Part shown: in pieces, positions 55,781 to 64,000 of the stretch
How the letters are laid out: every line of letters begins with the position of its first letter
How positions within the stretch are numbered: position 1 is the stretch's first letter
Assembly: GCA_963777755.1 (NCBI GenBank)
Contig: CAVZSC010000013.1
Span: 38,350-102,349 of the forward strand
Direction of reading: 5' to 3'
Source: DATFWC01 sp963777755
Lineage (GTDB): Bacteria > Pseudomonadota > Alphaproteobacteria > Rhizobiales > Xanthobacteraceae
Length of the DNA stretch: 64,000 bases
Notes under the pieces: model-generated
The model's input: the letters and a program-made list of their open reading frames with translations, nothing else
What the model was told of the DNA's origin: nothing
The model's database searches: none
Made by a program: the position numbers and the translations under genes

Positions 55781-56578
55781 TCAGGCGAACGCCCAGGCCC
55801 CGTAGCCGACGACGCGGTCGCGCGTGCCGGCGGTGTCGCCGGAATTGCACAGGGCGAGCCGCCTCGCCTGCAGCCCTCGCTCACGGGCCTCCTTGAGTAA
55901 CCCGGCGATCGCCAGCGCACCGCAGGCGTCGTCGGGGCGGAGCGCCGCCCAGTCGTGGCGCTCGATCGCCGCCGCGGTCGCCGCGTCGCGCCGCTGCGCC
56001 GTCGCATGGTCGAGATAGTGCGAGAGGTCGGAGCTCACCACGATCAGCGTGTCCGCCTCGCCCCACAGCTGATCGAGCACCTGCGCAACGTCCTGCGGCG
56101 CGGCGGCGCCGACGAGCAGCGGGATCACCGCGAACGAACCGAGCGCCGCCTGCAGGAACGGCAGCTCGACTTCGAGCGCGTGCTCGGGAGCGTGCGCCAC
56201 ATCGTTCGTGCTCACGCCGGGCAGGCCGGCGATCATCGCAAGAGCGTCACAATCGACCGGCACGCGGCCGAGCGGCGTCTCGAAGGCGTGCGCCGTGGCC
56301 GTGGCGATCCCGCGGATCGCCACGTAGTGCGCCGGTCCGATGACGACCACGCGCCGGATGCAAGCCTCCCGGCCACGCAGGCCCGCAAAAGCCGCCGCCG
56401 CCACCGGACCGGAATACACGTAGCCGGCGTGCGGCGCGATCAGGGCCTTCGGCGGCATCCCGCCACCGGCGGGCGCAGCGGCCATGAGCTCGGTCACCTG
56501 CGCGCGCAGCCGTGCCGGATCCGCCGGGTAGAACGCGCCCGCGACCGCCGGGGGACGGATTTTCTCAACTTTCCGCAT
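55781..56578 (-). CDS. amrB: AmmeMemoRadiSam system protein B (Memo family)
   Basis: A 265-aa Memo-type protein. The signature AVAGAFYPADPARLRAQV, LIAPHAGYVYSGPVAAAAF, VIGPAHY and DLSHY is complete; conserved histidines are thought to bind a metal. It is divergent from the radical SAM partner, 73 bp apart. Family members act with a radical SAM enzyme and an AMMECR1 protein, the latter not present here. I chose ATG 56578; a TTG at 56626 would add 16 residues. Confidence 0.92.
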   Translation of the reverse strand: MRKVEKIRPPAVAGAFYPADPARLRAQVTELMAAAPAGGGMPPKALIAPHAGYVYSGPVAAAAFAGLRGREACIRRVVVIGPAHYVAIRGIATATAHAFETPLGRVPVDCDALAMIAGLPGVSTNDVAHAPEHALEVELPFLQAALGSFAVIPLLVGAAAPQDVAQVLDQLWGEADTLIVVSSDLSHYLDHATAQRRDAATAAAIERHDWAALRPDDACGALAIAGLLKEARERGLQARRLALCNSGDTAGTRDRVVGYGAWAFA

Positions 56579-56651
56579 CGCTCGCACCGTTGCCTGGCGC
56601 CCCGCCGTCACCACATACACGTGCAATCCTGTCAGTTAGGGCAGTCGGCGC

Positions 56652-57749
56652 ATGGATCAACCGGTTCTCGCGGGCGCACCCGGCCGCTACTGGCACCGGC
56701 TCGAGGACGGGCGCATCCAGTGCGACGTCTGCCCGCGCTATTGCAAGCTGCACGAGGGCCAGCGCGGATTGTGCTTCGTGCGCGGCCGCCTTGACGACGC
56801 GATCGTGCTCACGACGTACGGGCGCTCGTCGGGCTTCTGCATCGACCCGATCGAAAAGAAACCGCTCAATCATTTCCTGCCCGGGACGCCGGTGCTGTCG
56901 TTCGGGACCGCCGGCTGCAATCTCACCTGCAAGTTCTGCCAGAACTGGGACATCTCGAAGGCGCGCGAATTCGACCGGCTGCAGGCCAAGGCATCGCCGG
57001 AGGCGATCGCCCAGGCGGCGCTGGACACGGGCTGCCGCTCGGTCGCCTTCACCTACAACGACCCGGTGATCTTCCTCGAATATGCGGTCGACGCGGCCGT
57101 GGCCTGCCGGGCGCGCGGCATCAAGACCGTGGCGGTGAGCGCCGGCTACATCTCGCCCGAGCCGCGCCGCGAATTCTTTCGCCACATGGACGCCGCCAAC
57201 ATCGACCTCAAGGGATTCACCGAGGGCTTCTACAAGAGCCTGTGCTCGGGCGCGCTTGCGCCCGTGCTAGAGACGCTTGAATACGTCAGGCACGAGACCG
57301 GCGTGTGGCTCGAGATCACGACGCTGGTGATCCCCGGCGAGAACGACTCGCCCGGCGAGATCGAAGCGCTCAGCCGCTGGATGATGGACCACCTGGGGCC
57401 GGACGTGCCACTGCACTTCACCGCGTTCCACCCGGACTGGAAGATGCGGGACACGCCGCCGACGCCGCCGGCGACGCTGCATCGCGCGCGGCGCATCGCC
57501 CGCGAGGCGGGCCTCCGCCACGTCTACACCGGCAACATCCACGATCCTGCCGGCCAGGCGACCTACTGCCATGGTTGCGGCACGGTGCTGATCGGCCGCG
57601 ATTGGCACGAGATCGGCGCCTGGCATCTGACCGCCGAAGGGCGCTGCAGCGCATGCGGAACGCCGTGCGCCGGCGTGCTCGAGGCGCGTCCGGGCCGTTG
57701 GGGTCGACGGCGGCGGCCCATCGCGGTTGACACCCATACCTCCGTCTGA
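56652..57749 (+). CDS. amrS: AmmeMemoRadiSam system radical SAM enzyme
   Basis: A 365-aa radical SAM protein. The 4Fe-4S motif CxxxCxxC is at C89, C93, C96 (GCNLTCKFCQNWD). Additional N-terminal cysteines (C24, C27, C31, C41) and C-terminal CxxC pairs may hold other clusters or zinc. The family resembles pyruvate-formate-lyase activases. It is divergent from amrB; the two probably share a promoter region. Confidence 0.94.
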   Translation: MDQPVLAGAPGRYWHRLEDGRIQCDVCPRYCKLHEGQRGLCFVRGRLDDAIVLTTYGRSSGFCIDPIEKKPLNHFLPGTPVLSFGTAGCNLTCKFCQNWDISKAREFDRLQAKASPEAIAQAALDTGCRSVAFTYNDPVIFLEYAVDAAVACRARGIKTVAVSAGYISPEPRREFFRHMDAANIDLKGFTEGFYKSLCSGALAPVLETLEYVRHETGVWLEITTLVIPGENDSPGEIEALSRWMMDHLGPDVPLHFTAFHPDWKMRDTPPTPPATLHRARRIAREAGLRHVYTGNIHDPAGQATYCHGCGTVLIGRDWHEIGAWHLTAEGRCSACGTPCAGVLEARPGRWGRRRRPIAVDTHTSV

Positions 57750-57777
57750 TCGCCTCGAAGCGAGGTGAGCACGAGGC

Positions 57778-58965
57778 TCATTCGACGCGCAACGCGGGAA
57801 CCTGCTTGCCGTTCTGCCGTATGCCGACGGCCGCTGAACGGCCTGCCTGTTCGCCAGGTTGTTGGCGCGCCAGCGGATAGCGCTGATCCATGACGTGCAG
57901 GGCGATATCGTCGATGTCGACTCCGGCATTGGCCAGAACGACGATGCCGGTGCGCGTATCGGGCGAAAAACCGATGAACGAGCTGTAGCCGCCGGTGCCG
58001 CCGTTGTGCCACACCAGCTCGCGGCCCTCCCGGCTCGAGAGGTGCCAACCGAGCGCGATCTCCACGTTGGGCGCATCCGTCGGCTGCCGGACCGCCAGCA
58101 TGGCGCGCATGGCGGAACGCAGCGGCGATTTCCGTCCATCGAGATGCGCCGAAACGAACGTGAGCAGGTCATTGACGCTCGACAACAGCGAGCCGGCCCC
58201 CGCCAAGGTGGTGTCGTCCCAATTGGGAACGGGCTCGAGCCGTTCGTTGTGCCCGATCGCGAGCTTCGCCTTGAGCTGCGGCGAGAGCGCGATGCGCGTG
58301 CTGGCGAGCCCGAGCGGAGCCGCAATGCGGGCAAGCACCAGCGCCTCATAGTCGAGGCCGGCGCGGCGAGCCAGTGCGTGGCCGAGCAAACCGTAACCGA
58401 GATTGGAATACTGATACTGCGCACCGACATCGCGGGTCAGCTGAAAACCGGAGAGGAATTCGTAGAGCCGGTCGAGCGTATAGTCCGCATAAGGGTTGGC
58501 AGGATCGCGTGGGACGAAGTTGGTGGGCAGGCGCGGCAGTCCGGAATGGTGCGTGGCGAGATCCTGGAGCGTGATCGCGCGCCCTCCCCGTTCCGGCACG
58601 TGGACCCGCGGCGGCAGGTAGCGTGCGACGGGATCGGCGAGTGCAACCTCTTCCCGCCGTGCCATGTCAGCCAGCAACAGCGCGGTGAACACCTTGCCGA
58701 CCGAGCCGACCTCGAACACGGTATCGCCGCGGACCTTGCGCGGATCCCCGTGATCGACCCCGCCATGGGCAATCACCTTTCTGCCTTCCGGCGTGACGAG
58801 GCCGACCACGATGCCGACACCGCGTCGCTCGAGATCGATGCGGTCCGCCAGAATCCGGCGAATGTCGGATTCGGACGCAAGCAAGGCCGGTAACGCAGGC
58901 CTGGCGGCGGCGTTGCCCAGGTACGACAGGAGAGCGAGCACGAGAACGGCGGCAAATCGCAGCAT
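57778..58965 (-). CDS. Serine hydrolase of the beta-lactamase/penicillin-binding family
   Basis: A 395-aa exported protein with a signal peptide ending near NAAARP. The SxxK motif is GSVGKVF, the YxN motif QYSNLGYGLLGHAL and the third motif HNGGTGGY, typical of class C-like or D-peptidase esterases (AmpH/EstB). It likely cleaves peptidoglycan peptides or esters rather than beta-lactams. ATG 58965 follows GAAGGATCC. It is downstream of the NTF2-like gene on the same strand. Confidence 0.9.
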   Translation of the reverse strand: MLRFAAVLVLALLSYLGNAAARPALPALLASESDIRRILADRIDLERRGVGIVVGLVTPEGRKVIAHGGVDHGDPRKVRGDTVFEVGSVGKVFTALLLADMARREEVALADPVARYLPPRVHVPERGGRAITLQDLATHHSGLPRLPTNFVPRDPANPYADYTLDRLYEFLSGFQLTRDVGAQYQYSNLGYGLLGHALARRAGLDYEALVLARIAAPLGLASTRIALSPQLKAKLAIGHNERLEPVPNWDDTTLAGAGSLLSSVNDLLTFVSAHLDGRKSPLRSAMRAMLAVRQPTDAPNVEIALGWHLSSREGRELVWHNGGTGGYSSFIGFSPDTRTGIVVLANAGVDIDDIALHVMDQRYPLARQQPGEQAGRSAAVGIRQNGKQVPALRVE

Positions 58966-59095
58966 CAAGGATCCTTCGCAAGAGTCGCTGGCACGGCCCG
59001 CCCTCCGGCTGGCCGCGCTTCGAACCGCGAAAGGTGGGCGATATGGTGACGTCGGATTGGCGGCAAGAAGCCGCAGCCGCCCGACGGTACCGCGC

Positions 59096-59496
59096 TCAGT
59101 TGCGATAGGCCTCGGCGAATTGCGCGGTGTCGGTGAACTCGCGGAACTCGCACACCTTGCCGTTCCGGAACGTGAAGATGTGGCACCATTCGGCGCTCGC
59201 CGGCTTTCCGGTCTTGCGCACCTTCCAGCCATGGCGGCCGAGCACGAATACCTTGTCGCCGGCGGCGTGGAACTCGCGCGGCTCGAACTCGGTGTTCTCC
59301 AGGTGCTCGGCGACACGGGCGAAGAATTCCCGGCTCCCTCTGGTCCCTTGAACCGGCCGATGGTGGGAAAGTCCGTCTCCCGCCCATGGATCTGCCAGTC
59401 GGCATCGTCCGTCAGCGCAGCGAGGATCGTGGCGATCTCGCCGCGCTTGAACGCGGCATAGAGGCCCTTCGCCAGCAGCACATTGGCATTGCTCAT
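59096..59496 (-). CDS. NTF2-like (SnoaL) domain protein, frameshifted
   Basis: A cone-shaped alpha+beta protein of about 133 aa. It begins MSNANVLLAKGLYAAFKRGE and reads to about 59330, then continues in the next frame (EFFARVAEHLENTEFEP...FAEAYRN) to 59096. A missing C in GCCCGGG near 59330 explains the break (401 nt; 402 with it). NTF2-like proteins serve as isomerases or small-molecule binders; no role can be set here. Confidence 0.82.
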
Positions 59497-59729
59497 CGGT
59501 CATTTCTCCGCAACGTCAGCGGGATACCGACGAGATACGGAGCGGTGCGAATTGGTTTCAGGTGGCAAGGAACGATGTCGGGCACGGCACGACGCAGCCG
59601 CTGCCGCCGCGCAACGCCGGCGACTCGCGATCAAACCGGCGCGATCCATCGGATCGTGTTGCCGACGCAGTCGAAAAGGCGCACTCTCGGCAAATCATCT
59701 TGGCTACGGCGAATCCGGGAGATGCCGCG

Positions 59730-60160
59730 ATGACTATCGAAAGCAGTCTCAGGCAGAAGGGCACCGACGTCGCAACGATAGCCCCCGAGGCCAGCATCAA
59801 GAGCGCGGCGGACTGGCTGCACGCAAAGAACATCGGCGCTCTCGTCGTGACGAGTGGGAACGCAATGCTCGGCCTCGTTTCCGAACGCGAGATCGTTCAT
59901 GCGTTTTCCCGCTACGGCGAGGCCGCGGCGTCGATGCCGTGAAAGACATCATGCGATACGGTGTGACTACCGTGTCCCCGGATTACAGCGTGGATCGCGT
60001 GATGACCATGATGACGCGCCATCGCGCGCGCCATATGCCCGTGCTGCGCGACGGGAAGCTCGCCGGTATCGTCAGCATCGGCGATGTCGTCAAGCACCGC
60101 CTCGACGATCTGGAGCTGGAGACCAAGGTCCTGCGCGACGCCTACATCGCTTCGCATTGA
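59730..60160 (+). CDS. Paired CBS-domain protein, frameshifted
   Basis: A cytoplasmic protein of about 143 aa with two CBS motifs (SIKSAADWLHAKNIGALVV; YSVDRVMTMMTRHRARHMPV). Such pairs bind adenine nucleotides. The frame breaks near 59937, where one G is missing (ATGCCGTG, expected ATGCCGGTG), and the second half begins VKDIMRYGVTTVSPDY. ATG 59730. It stands alone. Confidence 0.84.
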
Positions 60161-60323
60161 CGCGGCTGGCACGCGCGGCATTGCCTGCCTGACGTCGAGG
60201 CGCGCCCACATGCGGTTTGGCCGTTCCCCGGGATTGCCACGAGGCGCGGCCGAGCCGTCGTTTGTTCCACGCCGCGAAAATCAGGTGGCCGGCCCTGGCC
60301 GGGCGTGACGACGCCCCGCTGTC

Positions 60324-61981
60324 TCACTCCGGCCCGAACACCTGACGCCCGCCGAGGAACGTGCGTTCGATCCGGATGTCCTTGAGGCGATCGAGATCGC
60401 AGGTCAGCGGTCCTCGGCCAGCACCGCCATGTCCGCCGCCTTGCCGGCCTCGAGCGATCCGAACCGGTCCTCGTTCCAGGTCAGCCGATGGCCGCTCTGC
60501 GCCGCCATGCGCAGCGCCTCCTCCCGGGTGAGATGGCTGTCGCCGAGCTGGCGCTGGCCGTCCTCATCCCAGCGCGCGATCGCCTCCCAGGCGGCCCACA
60601 GCATCGAGAGGGCACGCCGTCGGTCGACAGCGCGACCGGCACGCCGCCGTCCAGGAGCCGCCGGATCGGGATGCCGTCGCTGCCGAGCTTGTCGAGGCCG
60701 TACCGGTCGCCCGCCATCCACAGGAAGCCCGGCACCACCGTGGCGATGACGCCGAGCGCTTCATGCGGCGGATCTGGGCGTCGGTCGCCTGGTTGACGTG
60801 GATCATCACCCAGCGCCGGTCGCCGATCGGCACCTCCTTGTCGATCGCCTCGTAGGCGCTCAGGCCATATCGATGTCGCGGCTGATCACGCAATTCACCG
60901 CAGGCCGAGCCGCGCCGCCTCGATTTCGAGCTTCACGAACCGCTCGGCGGTCATCGCCTGGTAGAAATGCCGGCCCACGGTCGTACGGATACCCCGCCGC
61001 GATGATGTCGGCGACCGTCGCATCGGCATGACCGCCGAGATTGATGCCTTCCACGCGCAGGATGTCGTCGCCGCGGCCGCGGCCGCCGGCCGGACCGGCA
61101 TAGTGATAGAACAAGTCCATGAGTTGTTTGTCGTCGAACGCCGCGCTCGGCACGCCCACCGGCGCATGCATGCGCAAGGGCAGCGCGTTGCGCTCGGCGT
61201 TCTGCGGTAGGCGCGGATCACGGTCGGCGTGAGGCCATGCCCTTCGTGAGCGAGGTCGTGCCCGCGGCCGCATAGGCATGCGCGCCGAGCCGCGCGCTCT
61301 CCACGCGATCGCAATACTTGAATTGCGGTAGGTCGCGAAGCAGCGTGTATTCCAGCACCGGCACGAAATTGCGCTCGAGGAACACGCCGGTCGGCTCGCC
61401 GCGCGCATCCTTCACGATCTCGACGTTATGCGGCGCGACGGTATCGCGAGTCACGCCGGCGAGCGCGAGCGCCAAGGAATTCGCCACGGACGGAAACGGC
61501 CGCCGGCTCCACCAGCCCCATACCGCGCGAATGTAGATCGCATGGTCGGGCGCCACCGCATCGAGGTCGTGCCGGGTGGGAAAGCGGCCATCGGTCAACT
61601 GCTCGGGGCGACTGATGTATTCGTGCGGCGGCTCGCCCATCGGCATGAGCACGATCCATTCGCCCGCCGGCGTCGTCTCCGCCGCCCGCTGCACGACATC
61701 GACGATGTCGGCCACCGAATGGAGCCCGGCGATCGGGATGCTGCCGCGCGCCTTGAGGCCTTCGCGGTCGGCATGCGGATGGGCGTCGAACAGCCCCGGC
61801 AGCACGGAGCGGCCGGAAGGTCGACGAGCCGGGTGGTCGGCGCCGCGTCCCTGAGGAGCGCCGCGTCTTCGCCGACCGCCACGATGTGACCGGCTCGCAC
61901 CGAGACGGCCTGCGCCAGTCGCGAGCCGCGATCGAGCGTGATGATCTTGCCGCTGTGCAGGATCAGGTCGGGAGGAAGCAT
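60324..61981 (-). pseudogene. Amidohydrolase (YtcJ/AepA-like) broken by many single-base deletions
   Basis: A metal-dependent amidohydrolase of about 555 codons from ATG 61981 (MLPPDLILHSGKIITLDRG). Recognisable segments include FDAHPHAD (metal ligands), VEGINLGGHADATVADIIAAGYPYD, MIHVNQATDAQIRRM, ALSTDGVP and GSLEAGKAADMAVL. The frame is broken at about 61815, 61247, 61205, 60978, 60905, 60866, 60764, 60615 and 60412. Nearly all breaks are one missing base, usually in a doubled or tripled G/C. Codon structure is intact between breaks, which favours poor sequence over real decay. The substrate is unknown. Confidence 0.8.
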
Positions 61982-62090
61982 GCAGCGTCACCCTAGGGGA
62001 TGTTCCGACGATTTCGTTGTTCGATCGCAATCGTGGACGACGGATATGGGCTGACCAGCACCGTCCCGCCCGGTCGCGCGATGAACCTCC

Positions 62091-63050
62091 TCATTCGATC
62101 ACCTCGTCGGCGCGGGCGAGCAGGGTCGGCGGGAATTCGAGACCGATGGCCTTGGCGGTGACCAGATTGACTATGAGATCGAACTTAGTCGGTTGCTCGA
62201 CGGGAGTTCGGCCGGCTTTGCGCCGCGCAATATTTTGTCCACATAGTCGGCGGCGCGCCGAAATGAGTTCGGAAGGTTGGACCGTAGGATATCAGCCCTC
62301 CGGCTTCGACGTACTCCGATTGCCGTGCAGGGTTGGAAGTTGCGCTCCAGCCGCGAGAATGTTGATGTGAGTCCGGTTGGTGGCTACGAGTGCGTCGGCA
62401 CAGATATAGATGGCTTGAACGTGGGCTTTGACCATGTCGAACGCGGGTGCGATATCCTGCGCACGCCGGATGTCCATTTTGGCGATTTGCAGACCAAGCG
62501 CCTTGGCTGCAGCCTCTACCTCTGCTCGCTCCGAAACGACCGCGGGAGAGCTGATATCGCCAAAACCCCCAACCACTGATAGTGGGGACGACCTCCCGCA
62601 AGAATTCGAGTCGCTGGCCTGCAAGATCGCTAAACTGCAGCGAGAAGCCGGCAACATTTCCGCCCGGTCGCGCAACAATGGCGACTAGGCCGCCTCCGAC
62701 AGGGTCGACTGCGACGGCGAATATGATCGGGATGGTTGACGTTGCCTGCTCCGCCGCAAGCACTGCGCCGCCTGACGCGAAAACGACATCGACGTTGAGC
62801 CGGACGAACTCTCGTTTTTCGGAGTACCGCCCGCTGCGGCCCTCGCCGACGATACTCTACAACGAGGTTGCGTCGATCGATCCAGCCGGGTCCGCGCAGG
62901 CGCTGATCGGCGGCAGCAACCCATGGGCCCCACCCTGAAGGTGTGGCCTTACCAATAAATCCGATCCGCGCGACCCTGGCCGCTGCGCCGCGCCGCCAGC
63001 TGCCATGTCGCTGTACCGCCGAGAAGCCGGATGAACGTGCGACGGTCCAC
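62091..63050 (-). pseudogene. ABC transporter substrate-binding protein (pfam04392), broken copy 1
   Basis: A periplasmic binding protein of about 319 codons starting GTG 63050 (DRRTFIRLLGG, a Tat-like leader) and ending RADEVIE at 62091. Recognisable parts are PIIFAVAVDPVGGGLVAIVARPGGNVAGFSL, ALGLQIAKMDIRRAQDIAPAFDMV and TKFDLIVNLVTAKAIGLEFPPTLLARADEVIE. At least three frame changes separate them. It overlaps the end of a second copy. pfam04392 proteins often occur in many copies in Bradyrhizobium genomes. Ligand unknown. Confidence 0.75.
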
Positions 63051-64000
63051 TCGATCACCTCGTCGGCGCGGGCGAGCAGGGTCGGCGGGATGTCCAGGCG
63101 CAGCGCCTCGGCTGTGGTCAGATTGATGACGAGATCGAACTTGGTGGGCTGTCGACGGCAAGATCGCACGGTTCCGCCCCGCGCAGAATTTTATTTACAT
63201 ACTCGGCCGCATGTCGGAAGAGGTCTGATAGTCGGCCGATACGACATGAGTTTTGCCTCCTTCGATGTATTCGCTGATGCTGCGATGGTCGGGAGTCTTC
63301 ACCGACTGCCAGAACATTGATGAATATTCGGTTGGTGCTGACGAGCGAATTGTTGACGATGTAGACTGCCTCTGCGCGCGATCTTAGGTCATCGAACACC
63401 GGGACGATGTCCGCTGCCTTGTGCATTTCGAGCCTGACCACGTCGAGGCCGAGCCTGCCGGCAACGGCCGTACCTCATTCATTTCCAATACGGAGGCCGC
63501 ATAATCGACGTTGCCGAGGATCGCAAGCGACGCATGCTTGGAACGACTTCGCGCAACAGCTCAAGCCGTTGCCGGAGAGGTCCGGCGCCTGCAGCGAAAA
63601 TCCGGTCGCATTGCCTTCCGGCCGGGCGAGAGTTGTCACTAGACCGCTGCCGACCGGATCGTTCGCCACGGCAAATACGATGGGAATGTCCGGCGTGGCC
63701 TGCTTCGCCGCGAGCACGGCGCCGCCAGACGTTACGATCACGTCGACCTTGAGTTGGGCGAACTCCGCTGCGATTTCGGCGAAGCGTTCATTACGGCCTT
63801 CCGCCCACCGCACATCCATCGCCAGATTGCGGCCTTCACTCCAATTAAGTTCGCGCAAGCGCTGCACAAAGGCATTCACCCAGCCACCCCAAGCGGCAGC
63901 GGTCGTCGTCCCCAGAAAGCCAACTGTCGGCAATCTGGGGGCCGCCGCGCCCGCGCCAACGAGCGGCGACGCCGCCGCGCCGCCGAGCATGGTGATGAAC
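63048..64000 (-). pseudogene. ABC transporter substrate-binding protein (pfam04392), broken copy 2, cut by window edge
   Basis: A second, upstream copy. The N-terminal part FITMLGGAAASPLVG...PRLPTVGFLGTTTAAAWGGWVNAFVQRLREL is clean to about 63600, including PIVFAVANDPVGSGLVTTLARPEGNATGFSL. After that the frame changes several times before the C-terminus TKFDLVINLTTAEALRLDIPPTLLARADEVIE. The first codons lie beyond the right edge. The C-terminal 40 codons closely match copy 1. Confidence 0.75.

Noticed and set aside
62017..63320. Plus-strand frames beginning with HSITSSARASRVGG-type sequence (62017-62370 and 62943-63320)
   Set aside because: These are the antisense of the pfam04392 C-terminus, a well-known source of mis-annotated small proteins.
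1..64000. tRNA, rRNA, CRISPR arrays, integrases or complete insertion sequences
   Set aside because: I looked for T-loop-like motifs, regular direct repeats and transposase motifs and saw none I could support.

Overview
The window is high-GC, densely coded DNA from a soil- or plant-associated alphaproteobacterium, most likely a Bradyrhizobium/Xanthobacteraceae-type member of the Hyphomicrobiales. The reasons are the many solute-binding proteins of the Bug/TctC, TAXI-TRAP, NMT1 and pfam04392 classes, a ribbon-helix-helix protein and small charged proteins of the kind common in that group, Tat-type leaders, and the overall codon style. No taxonomic search was possible. No rRNA, tRNA, CRISPR array, integrase or transposase is visible. 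Layout: 1-6.3 kb holds the start of a receiver-PAS-GGDEF-EAL signalling protein, an ABC exporter, a GT4 glycosyltransferase and an MFS transporter. 6.7-8.3 kb pairs 3-hydroxyanthranilate dioxygenase with a DapA-family aldolase. 8.6-18.4 kb has an L,D-transpeptidase followed by an aromatic-catabolism island: molybdopterin hydroxylase large subunit, Rieske oxygenase, BenD-like dehydrogenase, three solute-binding proteins and DUF1428. 18.4-29.0 kb is one leftward operon: ECF sigma factor, anti-sigma factor, periplasmic metal-sensor-like protein, outer-membrane factor, membrane-fusion protein and two RND pumps of the MdtBC type. 29.3-37 kb contains a Popeye-like cyclic-nucleotide sensor, an RHH regulator, DoxX, a TAXI-TRAP importer, an RTX calcium-binding protein, DUF1772 and a cupin. 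37.1-42.8 kb is the most unusual part: a compact leftward operon encoding a multi-pass membrane protein, a TIR-iSTAND-like effector, a MoxR AAA+ ATPase, a membrane-anchored protein with CoxE-like and degenerate vWA-like regions, and a small membrane protein. It looks like a MoxR/vWA-type conflict (immunity) system. 43-50.7 kb holds an amine oxidase and a sulfur-handling group (CysK, mercaptopyruvate sulfurtransferase, 1-Cys peroxiredoxin, persulfide dioxygenase-rhodanese), with AlaX and a cold-shock protein. 50.7-57.7 kb has a flavin monooxygenase abutting two MITE-like inverted repeats, another Bug protein, a cupin, RutD- and RutC-like proteins, a GNAT with an in-frame stop, and the AmmeMemoRadiSam B/radical SAM pair. 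57.8-64 kb holds a serine hydrolase, an NTF2-like protein, a CBS pair, a badly frameshifted amidohydrolase and two tandem, broken pfam04392 substrate-binding proteins. Sequence quality matters here. Many clearly conserved genes are split by single-base indels. Between 10 and 36 kb these are insertions, six of seven at GANTC-like sites. At 6.3 kb and from 59 kb on they are mostly deletions, often in short homopolymers. I treat most as probable sequence errors, so the genes are likely intact in the organism.
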